A program made the translations under genes and the position numbers. From 43-108 sp001915545 (GTDB lineage Bacteria; Bacteroidota; Bacteroidia; Bacteroidales; Bacteroidaceae): a stretch of 34,451 nt of DNA. Of the stretch, positions 8,055-15,173 are shown piece after piece. Positions within the stretch are counted from its first letter, which is position 1, and each line of letters opens with the position of its first letter. The notes under the pieces are model-generated. The model was not told the DNA's origin. It saw only the letters and a program-made list of their open reading frames with translations, and made no database searches. The stretch is from positions 1 through 34,451 of the forward strand of contig CABUGV010000038.1 in NCBI GenBank assembly GCA_902491215.1, in the 5' to 3' direction.

Positions 8055-8140
8055 CATTTTTGCAAGGCTTTAGGTAAACATACATTTATGCACGCATCAT
8101 TTCTGCGCAGCAGAAGTGTTGTTGTACGGATAAAATGTAT
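8055..8140 (+). promoter_or_regulatory. Structured leader upstream of ftsX
   Basis: The miaB-ftsX gap contains a -7-like CATTTTTG (8055-8062). Downstream, ATACATTTAT (8080-8089) is nearly complementary to ATAAAATGTAT (8130-8140). They enclose a perfect small hairpin TTCTGC-GCA-GCAGAA (8101-8115). This may be a 5' UTR fold of the ftsX transcript; no known motif is recognised. Confidence 0.35.
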
Positions 8141-8163
8141 ATTATAACTCTATAGAAAAAACC

Positions 8164-9039
8164 ATGCCTAACAATACCAAACCAAATGGCCTGTTCAATA
8201 CACAGTTTGCCACTTCATGCATAAGCACATCCCTGGTGCTGATTCTTTTAGGTACGATTGTACTTTTCGTACTTACAGCAAAGAATCTGTCCGACTATAT
8301 GCGTGAAAACATCAATGTCAGCCTTCTGCTCAACGAGAGCATAAGCGACAAAGAAATAGATGCATTCAAACAGGAAATATCTGAAAAGCCGTACGTAAAG
8401 GAGATAGAATATATTTCAAAAGAACAGGCGCTCAACGAGGAATGCAAGGCAATGGGGACAGATCCTACAGAATTTCTCGGCTACAACCCGTTCACGGCAT
8501 CTATAGAAGTTAAACTTTATGCACAATATGCCAATTCAGACAGTTTGAACAGAATAAACAGCGAATTAAAGTCAAACAGCAATGTTGTGGACATCATATA
8601 TCAGAAAGAACTTATGGATTCTGTCAACAGAAACATAAGAAAGGTAAGCATCATACTGCTCATCATTGCGGCATTGTTCACATACATTTCTTTTGCACTA
8701 ATAAACAATACGGTTCGTCTGACAATATTCTCTCAGAGATTCCTCATAAATACAATGAAGCTGGTTGGAGCAAGCTGGTGGTTTATACGCAAGCCGTTCC
8801 TGAAGCGCAGCGCCATACTTGGCATCATGTCAGTAATAGCGGCGAATGCCCTGCTATATGTAGGTCTGCAGGCTCTTAAAAACTACGAACCGCAGATTAC
8901 AAGCATCATAACAGATGATGTCCTGTACATCGTTGGAGGAACAGTTCTCGTTTTCGGAATGCTCATAACATTCACATGCACGTATTTTTCACTTGGCCGA
9001 TATCTCAAGATGAACAGCAACGAACTGTACCACATCTGA
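8164..9039 (+). CDS. ftsX: Cell division protein FtsX (ABC-type permease subunit)
   Basis: FtsX is the membrane partner of the FtsE ATPase; the pair controls peptidoglycan hydrolases at the septum. The 291-residue protein has the standard layout: a short cytoplasmic start, span 1 (about residues 20-43, SLVLILLGTIVLFVLTA), then an extracytoplasmic domain (about 45-160) that includes VKEIEYISKEQAL, a common FtsX feature. Three C-terminal spans follow (about 163-183, 212-234 and 252-275), with KLVGASWWFIRKPFL between spans 2 and 3. No ftsE is adjacent, so the ATPase would be encoded elsewhere. It opens the ftsX-DUF3098-uppP-truB-queA series, which I recall as conserved in Bacteroidetes. Confidence 0.9.
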   Translation: MPNNTKPNGLFNTQFATSCISTSLVLILLGTIVLFVLTAKNLSDYMRENINVSLLLNESISDKEIDAFKQEISEKPYVKEIEYISKEQALNEECKAMGTDPTEFLGYNPFTASIEVKLYAQYANSDSLNRINSELKSNSNVVDIIYQKELMDSVNRNIRKVSIILLIIAALFTYISFALINNTVRLTIFSQRFLINTMKLVGASWWFIRKPFLKRSAILGIMSVIAANALLYVGLQALKNYEPQITSIITDDVLYIVGGTVLVFGMLITFTCTYFSLGRYLKMNSNELYHI

Positions 9040-9085
9040 AAAATTCGCAACGCAAAATAACAACAAACCATAAAAAAGCAGAAAT

Positions 9086-9352
9086 ATGGACAAACGCAAT
9101 TTTGCATTCAGCAAAACAAACTACATTTTACTGATTGCCGGAATGGCTATAGTCATCATAGGTTTCATTCTTATGTCCGGCGGAAGTTCGACTGAAGAAG
9201 CGTTCAACCCGGACATCTTCAGCGACAGAAGAATCAAGGTTGGACCTATGATTTCACTTCTGGGATTCATTTCTATAGTGGGGGCAATCATGTGGAAGCC
9301 AAAAGAGGACAGAAAAGAGAACAACACAGAAAACACAAACTTAGAAAAATAA
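9086..9352 (+). CDS. DUF3098 small two-span membrane protein
   Basis: This 88-residue protein has a short cytoplasmic N-terminus (MDKRNFAFSKTNY), a hydrophobic segment at about 14-32 (ILLIAGMAIVIIGFILMSGG), the family signature EEAFNPDIFSDRRIKVGP and a second span at about 54-69 (MISLLGFISIVGAIMW). The tail is charged. The FNPDIFSxRRI motif is what identifies DUF3098, a Bacteroidetes-specific family found between ftsX and uppP. Its function is unknown; the position suggests an envelope or cell-division role (inference). The gaps to ftsX (46 bases) and uppP (12 bases) indicate one transcript. Confidence 0.88.
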   Translation: MDKRNFAFSKTNYILLIAGMAIVIIGFILMSGGSSTEEAFNPDIFSDRRIKVGPMISLLGFISIVGAIMWKPKEDRKENNTENTNLEK

Positions 9353-9364
9353 TAATACAGCAAA

Positions 9365-10204
9365 ATGGATTGGATTCAAGCCTTAATAATGGGCATTTTT
9401 CAGGGATTGACAGAATATCTTCCGGTAAGCAGCAGCGGCCATCTTGCCCTGGCGGCAAAAATGCTCAACATAAGCGATCCGGAGAAAATCATGTCGCTCA
9501 CAATTGCCGTACACGTAGCAACAGTTTTCAGTACACTTGTAGTACTTTGGAAAGAAATAGCATGGCTGTTCAAAGGTCTCTTCAAATTCGACAGCAGCTA
9601 TCCTAGAAGTCCATACGGCATCAAAAGCCTCAACGAAGAACAGAACTATGCACTCAACATTATCGTATCAATGATACCTGTGGGTATAGTTGGACTTTGT
9701 TTCAAAGATACGGTAGAAGAATTCTTCAGCAGCCTCACAGTTGTAGGCGTCTGCCTGCTGGCAACAGCCACACTGCTGACGTTCTCTTATTTTGCACGCC
9801 CACGCAAAAAAGAATATATATCGCTGAAAGATGCATTCATAATCGGTCTAGCACAAGCTGTAGCCGTACTTCCCGGCTTATCACGTTCAGGCTCAACAAT
9901 AGGTACAGGACTTCTTCTCGGCGACAACAAGGAAAAGCTGGCGCAATTCTCATTCCTCATGGTCATTCCACCTATTCTCGGCGAAGCGGCCCTCAACATA
10001 AAAGACATGATAGAAATGGGTGTTACAGAAGCCATGGCAGGCATTACACCTATTACATTGATTGTTGGGTCCGTATCAGCATTCATCACAGGATGCCTGG
10101 CATGCAAACTGATGATAAACCTTGTAAAGAAAGGAAAGATGATCTACTTTGCCATCTACTGCGCAATTGTAGGATGTGCAACACTCATCTATACTTTGGG
10201 CTAA
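9365..10204 (+). CDS. uppP: Undecaprenyl-diphosphate phosphatase (BacA/UppP type)
   Basis: This integral membrane phosphatase recycles undecaprenyl diphosphate to the monophosphate carrier for peptidoglycan and surface glycans, and its overexpression gives bacitracin resistance in E. coli. The 279-residue product has both active-site signatures: GIFQGLTEYLPVSSSGHLAL near the N-terminus, with the catalytic Glu in TEYLPVSSSGH, and VLPGLSRSGSTIGTGLLLG in the second half. Multiple hydrophobic spans separate them. Length and ends fit the family. It sits 12 bases after DUF3098, and truB starts 1 base after its stop. Confidence 0.96.
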   Translation: MDWIQALIMGIFQGLTEYLPVSSSGHLALAAKMLNISDPEKIMSLTIAVHVATVFSTLVVLWKEIAWLFKGLFKFDSSYPRSPYGIKSLNEEQNYALNIIVSMIPVGIVGLCFKDTVEEFFSSLTVVGVCLLATATLLTFSYFARPRKKEYISLKDAFIIGLAQAVAVLPGLSRSGSTIGTGLLLGDNKEKLAQFSFLMVIPPILGEAALNIKDMIEMGVTEAMAGITPITLIVGSVSAFITGCLACKLMINLVKKGKMIYFAIYCAIVGCATLIYTLG

Positions 10205-10205
10205 A

Positions 10206-10922
10206 ATGAATTTTATAAAAGGAGAAATTCTCAGCTTCAACAAACCATACGGATGGACATCTTTTCAGGTTGTATCAAAAGTACGCTCTGCCATATCGAA
10301 GAAGCTGCATGTAAAGAAAATTAAAGTGGGGCATGCCGGAACGCTGGATCCATTGGCTACCGGTGTATTGATTGTATGTACAGGCAAATCTACAAAACTG
10401 ATAGAAGAACTTCAGTCGCATACAAAAGAATATATTGCCACACTTAAACTTGGTGCTACAACTCCTTCGTATGATAAGGAAACTGAAGAAGATGCCGTTT
10501 ATCCGACAGAGCACATCACCAAAGAACTTGTTGAGACAGTGCTTCAGAGGTTCATTGGAACTATAGAGCAGACACCTCCGGAATACTCGGCTGTGAAGAT
10601 AAACGGTAAAAGAGCCTACGAATTTGCACGAAAAGGGAAAAGCGTGGAGCTCAAGCCTAAAACGCTGGTAATAGACAGTATAGAACTTCTGGAGTACAAC
10701 CTTCCTGAAATAATCATACGGGTTGTATGCAGCAAAGGTACATACATCAGGGCGCTGGCAAGAGACATAGGGCGAGAGCTTCAGAGCGGAGCATATCTTA
10801 CAGGACTAGTGCGCACACGTATTGGAAATTACAAACTCGACAGATGCCTTGATCCTGAAACATTCAACGAATGGCTGGACAGCCAGGAAATAGAATATGA
10901 AGAGCCGCAAAACGGCAACTAA
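10206..10922 (+). CDS. truB: tRNA pseudouridine-55 synthase
   Basis: TruB converts U55 of the tRNA T-arm to pseudouridine and also has tRNA chaperone activity. The 238-residue form begins MNFIKGEILSFNKPYGWTSF, has the catalytic motif VGHAGTLDPLATGVLIVCTG with Asp48 as nucleophile, and the later signatures PPEYSAVKINGKRAYEFARKG and CSKGTYIRALARDIGRELQSGAYL. An in-frame ATG at 10176 lies inside uppP and adds non-homologous residues, so I choose ATG 10206, immediately after the uppP stop. The C-terminal PUA-like extension of E. coli TruB is absent or reduced, as in many shorter TruB proteins. Confidence 0.96.
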   Translation: MNFIKGEILSFNKPYGWTSFQVVSKVRSAISKKLHVKKIKVGHAGTLDPLATGVLIVCTGKSTKLIEELQSHTKEYIATLKLGATTPSYDKETEEDAVYPTEHITKELVETVLQRFIGTIEQTPPEYSAVKINGKRAYEFARKGKSVELKPKTLVIDSIELLEYNLPEIIIRVVCSKGTYIRALARDIGRELQSGAYLTGLVRTRIGNYKLDRCLDPETFNEWLDSQEIEYEEPQNGN

Positions 10923-10952
10923 GAAAAAACAACTCAAAAAGGGGAAACACTT

Positions 10953-12011
10953 ATGAAACTATCACAATTCAAATTCAAGCTTCCTGAAGAAAAAATAGCT
11001 TTACATCCAACATTCCATCGCGATGAATCAAAGCTGATGGTTGTTCACAAGAAAACCGGAGAAATCGAACATAGAATATTCAAGGACATCATCGATTACT
11101 TCGACGATAAGGATACATTCATATTCAATGATACACAGGTTTTCCCTGCACGCCTGTACGGAAACAAAGAGAAAACAGGAGCAAAGATAGAAGTATTCCT
11201 TTTGCGTGAGCTCAATGAAGAGCTTCGCCTTTGGGACGTACTCGTAGACCCTGCCAGAAAAATAAGAATCGGCAATAAGCTGTATTTCGGTGAGGACAAC
11301 TCAATGGTGGCTGAAGTCATTGACAACACAACTTCGCGCGGACGCACACTGAGATTCCTTTACGACGGTCCACATGACGAATTCAAAGCAGCATTGTATG
11401 CTCTCGGAGAGGCTCCGCTTCCTGATTTCATAAGAAGCAGACGCGAAGCTGAGCAGGAAGATCTGGAAAGATTCCAGACAATTTTTGCCAGACACGAAGG
11501 CGCAGTTACAGCTCCAACAGCCGGTCTCCACTTCTCTCGCGAACTAATGAAGAGAATGGAGATAAAGGGTATAGATCTTGCTTATATTACTCTCCATGCC
11601 GGTCTTGGAAATTTCAGAGATATTGATGTTGAAGATCTCACCAAGCACAAGACAGACAGCGAACAGATGTTTGTCACAAAAGAGGCTTGCGACATTGTAA
11701 ACCGTTCAAAGGATGGCGGACATAAAATATGTGCTGTAGGTACAACAGTGCTCAGAGCAACAGAAACAGCTGTAGGCACAGACCATCATCTGAAAGAATT
11801 TGAAGGTTGGACAAACAAATTTATTTTCCCTCCTTACGAATTCGGTGTAGCCGATTCGTTGGTTGCAAACTTCCAGATGCCTCTGTCGACAATGCTCATG
11901 ATTGTATGTGCATTCGGCGGATACGACTTGGTTATGAATGCATACAACGTAGCGCTCAAAGAGGATTACCGATTTGGAACATACGGAGACGCTATGCTTA
12001 TAACAGAGTAA
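10953..12011 (+). CDS. queA: S-adenosylmethionine:tRNA ribosyltransferase-isomerase
   Basis: QueA transfers and isomerises the ribosyl group of SAM onto preQ1 in tRNA to make epoxyqueuosine, the penultimate step of queuosine synthesis. The 352-residue protein carries the family landmarks MKLSQFKFKLPEEKIALHP, FIFNDTQVFPARLYG, EGAVTAPTAGLHFSRELM, ITLHAGLGNFRDI, VGTTVLRATETA and a C-terminal RFGTYGDAMLI. It is the last gene before a terminator. It uses SAM, as do MetK's product and MiaB in the previous series. Confidence 0.97.
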   Translation: MKLSQFKFKLPEEKIALHPTFHRDESKLMVVHKKTGEIEHRIFKDIIDYFDDKDTFIFNDTQVFPARLYGNKEKTGAKIEVFLLRELNEELRLWDVLVDPARKIRIGNKLYFGEDNSMVAEVIDNTTSRGRTLRFLYDGPHDEFKAALYALGEAPLPDFIRSRREAEQEDLERFQTIFARHEGAVTAPTAGLHFSRELMKRMEIKGIDLAYITLHAGLGNFRDIDVEDLTKHKTDSEQMFVTKEACDIVNRSKDGGHKICAVGTTVLRATETAVGTDHHLKEFEGWTNKFIFPPYEFGVADSLVANFQMPLSTMLMIVCAFGGYDLVMNAYNVALKEDYRFGTYGDAMLITE

Positions 12012-12086
12012 AGCACATCTACTCAAGCCTTTTGAGCTACTGCACAAATGTATTGCTACTATCGGCATAAATAATGATTACTATAT

Positions 12087-12160
12087 AACAGGAAAAACCT
12101 GTTGCTATTTTATATTTCCAGTTACGGCATGGCCACCGTCAGGTTATGCCGTAACTGGAA
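12087..12160 (+). terminator. Tandem hairpins ending the ftsX-queA series
   Basis: A small hairpin AACAGG-(5)-CCTGTT (12087-12103) is followed by GCTATTTTAT. A strong 15-bp stem follows: TTCCAGTTACGGCAT (12116-12130) pairs with ATGCCGTAACTGGAA (12146-12160), then TTGTT. Together they probably end transcription from queA. Confidence 0.75.
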
Positions 12161-12186
12161 TTGTTAAATATTCACCATACAAACAG

Positions 12187-12216
12187 TTGACACTGCTCAC
12201 CTTTACAACCTATATT
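12187..12216 (+). promoter_or_regulatory. Sigma-70-like promoter candidate before the GH31 gene
   Basis: TTGACA (12187-12192) and TATATT (12211-12216) are separated by 18 bases, an E. coli-type arrangement 17 bases before the GH31 ATG. No TAnnTTTG element is visible here, unlike most other leaders in this window. It may be coincidental. Confidence 0.3.
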
Positions 12217-12232
12217 ACAAAACAATCTACTT

Positions 12233-13849
12233 ATGAAAAAACATCATCTTATTATCAAAACACTGCTTATGTCAATGTTTTTGGCATTTAAGAACCCACT
12301 AAATGCACAAACTCCACCAATTACACCGGCATGGGCATTAGGACACATTGTATGGGAGGACAGTCTAAACAATGAAACCGGAGCTAAATCTATCGTCGAT
12401 GGATATCTGGATAGAAATATACCAGTTGACGCAGTCATTATAGACAGTCCCTGGAGCACAGCATACAACAATTTCGAATGGGACAAATCAAGATATCCCG
12501 ACCACAACGTAATGATTGATTATTTTGAAGGAAAGAATGTCAAAGTTATATTGTGGCTTACAGGTGCTGTCAACAACAAAGGCAAAAACACCAAAATTCA
12601 GAAATGCGAATCGTTCGACTATGTGAGTGCCAACAAGCTCGGCATAAACGAAAGCATGCCCCACGAATGGTGGAAAGGTGAAGGAATACACATTGATTTC
12701 ACAAATAAGAAAGCCAAAGATTGGTGGTCAACACAGCTTGACAAGGTTTTCAGGAAAGGCGTATATGGATGGAAAGTCGACCAAGGAGAATTCTGGTTCG
12801 GCGACATTGTTGGAACTTCGAAAGGCAAGATGAGCAACGAGCTGTTCCGTCCATACTACTATGACGCCATGTTTGACTATACAACAAGCAGAAATAAGGA
12901 CGGTATCATCATAGCCCGGCCATATTCACACCAAGGCGGATTTGCAGCAAGTGTGGAAAAGATGAACCTTGGATGGTGCGGCGATTTTTCAGGCGACTGG
13001 AAAGGTCTGAAACTGCAGATTCAGAACATATACACATCTGCTCTCAGAGGATACGGTGCTATAGGCTGTGAAATTGCCGGATTCTTCAGACAGCGCTCAA
13101 ATAAAGAACAGCTGATAAGGTATACACAGTTCGGAAGTATGACTGCATGCCTGATAAATGGAGGTGAAAACGGAGCTTTCAGCAACCACCTGCCATGGTG
13201 GCACGGCAATGATGCCGAGCAGATTTACAGGAAATGTATTAAAATGCATAAGGCTCTTGTTCCGTACTTTTTCTCAACTATTGTAGACTGCCATCTATAC
13301 GGAGGGTCACTGATCAGAAACACTTCTTTTGAAGAAGAAAGCCATAAGGTTGGTGAATATATTTTTACCAAGACCATTACTTCTGCAGGTGGCAACGCCT
13401 CATTTCATCTGCCTTCTGAGGGTGTATGGATTGACTACTTCACCAATGAAGAATTCAATCCATCCGACAGCGTAACACGTATATACCCGCTGGATGAATT
13501 CCCTTTATTTATTAAAGCAGGATCAATTATTCCTATTTACAGCAAATACTATGAGGATAATGAATCTGGAAACTCAGAATTCACCATTTTATTGTATCCC
13601 AACGGAACTTCAGCCCAAACACTGCACTTGCCGTCGGGTGAAGGTATAGAATATAATGATATTCATATATTCTATGACGACATCAACGGTTTGCTAAAAA
13701 TAAAGGGAAATGAACAGACACCTCTCACTTTTATAATAAAGGAGTCTGAAAATGTCAAGAACGCCGACAAATGGGACTATTGCAAGAAAAATAAAGAACT
13801 TAAGCTCAATATAGATGCAGGCGTTTCAGAAATTCTGATAAAGAAATAG
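12233..13849 (+). CDS. Exported glycoside hydrolase family 31 protein, compact form
   Basis: Predicted periplasmic or secreted alpha-glycosidase with a retaining mechanism. Residues 1-25 form a signal peptide (MKKHHLIIKTLLMSMFLAFK, cleavage after LNA). The catalytic barrel starts almost at once (PAWALGHIVWED at about 33), so the usual N-terminal beta-sandwich of GH31 is missing. Key sites are DSPW (Asp71), YGWKVDQGEFW with the presumed nucleophile Asp183, and LGWCGDFSGDWKGL with the presumed acid/base Asp251. The usual 'DIGGF' near 280 reads GCEIAGF (Glu280 for Asp). A C-terminal beta domain follows from about residue 395. The product is 538 residues. Substrate cannot be told from sequence. 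It separates queA from folK, genes I recall as adjacent in related genomes, and has its own terminator upstream. Confidence 0.88.
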   Translation: MKKHHLIIKTLLMSMFLAFKNPLNAQTPPITPAWALGHIVWEDSLNNETGAKSIVDGYLDRNIPVDAVIIDSPWSTAYNNFEWDKSRYPDHNVMIDYFEGKNVKVILWLTGAVNNKGKNTKIQKCESFDYVSANKLGINESMPHEWWKGEGIHIDFTNKKAKDWWSTQLDKVFRKGVYGWKVDQGEFWFGDIVGTSKGKMSNELFRPYYYDAMFDYTTSRNKDGIIIARPYSHQGGFAASVEKMNLGWCGDFSGDWKGLKLQIQNIYTSALRGYGAIGCEIAGFFRQRSNKEQLIRYTQFGSMTACLINGGENGAFSNHLPWWHGNDAEQIYRKCIKMHKALVPYFFSTIVDCHLYGGSLIRNTSFEEESHKVGEYIFTKTITSAGGNASFHLPSEGVWIDYFTNEEFNPSDSVTRIYPLDEFPLFIKAGSIIPIYSKYYEDNESGNSEFTILLYPNGTSAQTLHLPSGEGIEYNDIHIFYDDINGLLKIKGNEQTPLTFIIKESENVKNADKWDYCKKNKELKLNIDAGVSEILIKK

Positions 13850-13948
13850 GGTATATTTAACAACACATGTATAAAACAGTTTGCTGGCATAACCCCATTG
13901 AAAAAATCAGAAATACCTTCACACAAAATCTGATAAAACAATTATAAA

Positions 13949-14434
13949 ATGGCAACAGTATACCTCAGTCTTGGAACAAATATCGGCAATAAGGAAAAAC
14001 AAATGAACGAAGCCATAGAACGAATAGAAACTCAGATTGGAGACGTTGCCTCACGGTCCACATTTTACGTCACTGAGCCATGGGGATTCGAAAGCGAAAA
14101 CTCGTTCTTGAATGCAGCTGTAAAGATAGAAACAGAATTGTCAGCCGATGAAGTTCTTAAAGAAACTCAGAATATCGAAAGAGAAATGGGACGAATGGAA
14201 AAATCGGAAAAAGGAAAATACAAAGACCGCATAATAGATATAGATATTCTTATGTACGGAACGTCTATCATTGACTCTCCCAACCTCACAATTCCGCACA
14301 AATTTATGAAAGAAAGAAGATTCGTATTGGAACCTCTTGCGGAAATAGCATCAGAAGTTGTCATTCCTGGAACAGGTATTTCTGTAAGCAAAGCACTCAA
14401 CCTGCTTATACACAAAGCAAAATCAGACCAATAA
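13949..14434 (+). CDS. folK: 2-amino-4-hydroxy-6-hydroxymethyldihydropteridine pyrophosphokinase
   Basis: HPPK transfers pyrophosphate from ATP to 6-hydroxymethyl-7,8-dihydropterin, the step before dihydropteroate synthase in folate synthesis. The 161-residue protein shows YLSLGTNIGNKEKQMNEAI at the N-terminus, STFYVTEPWGFESENSFLNAAVKIET in the pterin-binding part and the signature KYKDRIIDIDILMYG, with the two metal-binding Asp residues (DIDI), followed by IPHKFMKERRFVLEPLAEIA. Length is normal for a monofunctional enzyme. It begins 99 bases after GH31; a weak inverted repeat ATCAGA/TCTGAT (13906-13934) lies in that gap. Confidence 0.96.
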   Translation: MATVYLSLGTNIGNKEKQMNEAIERIETQIGDVASRSTFYVTEPWGFESENSFLNAAVKIETELSADEVLKETQNIEREMGRMEKSEKGKYKDRIIDIDILMYGTSIIDSPNLTIPHKFMKERRFVLEPLAEIASEVVIPGTGISVSKALNLLIHKAKSDQ

Positions 14435-14505
14435 ACAAAAAGAGAACAACATCGCCCGTATTGTCCGGATGCGGACAAGGCTTATAGGTGGTAATACATA
14501 AAAAA

Positions 14506-14537
14506 GGGCGACATCATGCATTACGCAAGTGTCGCCC
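14506..14537 (-). terminator. Distal minus-strand terminator of the mini-ORF unit (possibly bidirectional)
   Basis: GGGCGACA and TGTCGCCC form a perfect 8-bp stem around a 16-base loop. On the minus strand the stem is followed directly by TTTTTTATG (plus-strand 14498-14505), a classical intrinsic terminator. On the plus strand it lies 70 bases after folK but lacks a T-tract. A second plus-strand hairpin, TTGTCCG-GATG-CGGACAA (14461-14478), sits just after folK. Confidence 0.75.
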
Positions 14538-14563
14538 AATATAAAGGATTATAAATCACTCAA

Positions 14564-14632
14564 ACAAAAAACGATGAACAGCGTTTTTCACGCCTGCATC
14601 GCAGTGCCGAAATGGCACTGCCTTTTCATCGT
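14564..14632 (-). ncRNA. Three-way-junction RNA ending in a U-tract, 3' of the mini-ORF
   Basis: Read on the minus strand, ACGATGAA (14632-14625) pairs with TTCATCGT (14578-14571), closing a junction. Inside are hairpin GCAGTGCC-ATTTC-GGCACTGC (14621-14601) and hairpin CAGGCGT-GAAAA-ACGCTG (about 14597-14579, one bulged G). TTTTTTG follows the outer stem. The fold starts about 17 bases past the mini-ORF stop. It works as a terminator on paper, but is more elaborate than needed for that. No known RNA family is recognised. Pairing was worked out by hand. Confidence 0.6.
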
Positions 14633-14648
14633 CTGCGAGCAGTTTCAT

Positions 14649-14726
14649 TTATTTAAACAATGAAACATTGCTCAGCAATACTACAGCTGCAACGCATGTA
14701 GCTACTACAATTGTCAAAACTTCCAT
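14649..14726 (-). CDS. Hydrophobic mini-protein, 25 residues (candidate)
   Basis: An ATG at 14726-14724 on the minus strand opens a 25-codon frame ending at TAA (14651-14649). The peptide begins MEVLTIVVATCVAAVVLLSN and ends VSLFK. Residues 3-18 are almost all Val/Ile/Leu/Ala/Thr with one Cys, enough for a single membrane span, with a Glu at the front and a Lys at the end. The support is the surrounding unit: a strong promoter about 115 bases upstream, a structured terminator just downstream and no other gene to serve. The leader just before the ATG reads AGGTAAAAAGATTGATT, a weak ribosome-binding context typical of Bacteroidetes. I know of no family for it. It could be a small membrane protein, a leader peptide or a type I toxin; the frame might also be incidental to an RNA gene. 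Confidence 0.5.
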   Translation of the reverse strand: MEVLTIVVATCVAAVVLLSNVSLFK

Positions 14727-14840
14727 AATCAATCTTTTTACCTTTAACCTAAAAACTAATCTTTACTACCAAACTGCTTAAAGCAGCAATCCTAAAAACA
14801 ATCTCTTACTAACTGTTTATCCTTTTCTCTTTTGACACTG

Positions 14841-14873
14841 CAAAGATAGCAGCATTACAGTTTCGTTTACAAG
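14841..14873 (-). promoter_or_regulatory. Strong Bacteroidetes promoter driving the mini-ORF unit
   Basis: On the minus strand CTTG (14873-14870), 21 bases, then TATCTTTG (14848-14841) matches -33 TTTG / -7 TAnnTTTG well. The predicted start is near 14834, giving a leader of about 108 bases before the mini-ORF. It points away from leuS. Confidence 0.7.
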
Positions 14874-15078
14874 AAAAAAGATGCTTTTCAACACATTTTT
14901 AGCATTTTGTTGATATATATCAATATTTGTGTTCGCGTACACATGCTAAAAAGCATAAAAATTGGCATAAAGTGACAAATAAGCAGTTTGAAAAGAAGAA
15001 AAGCTGACAGGTTTTACAAATTAGCCTCGTACATATTCAATAATAAAGAAAAAATAGCAGGGTTTCACGCAAAAGGTG

Positions 15079-15117
15079 TAAATTTGCAGGATATACGACG
15101 TTGCATTTGAAATGCAA
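15079..15117 (+). promoter_or_regulatory. leuS promoter with an adjacent inverted repeat
   Basis: TAAATTTG (15079-15086) is a full -7 match, giving a start near 15093. A perfect inverted repeat TTGCATTT-G-AAATGCAA (15101-15117) lies just inside the transcript, about 57 bases before the leuS ATG. It could be an operator or a small RNA fold. No T-box-like leader is visible. Confidence 0.55.
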
Positions 15118-15173
15118 ATGCCGACAATACAACAATCTACACCGAATAACAGAAAAATAATATATCAAGCTAT

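Noticed and set aside
14435..15173. tRNA or known housekeeping RNA (6S, SRP, tmRNA) in the folK-leuS gap
   Set aside because: No cloverleaf, no CCA end and no signature loops of those RNAs; the structure seen is the minus-strand junction plus terminators.
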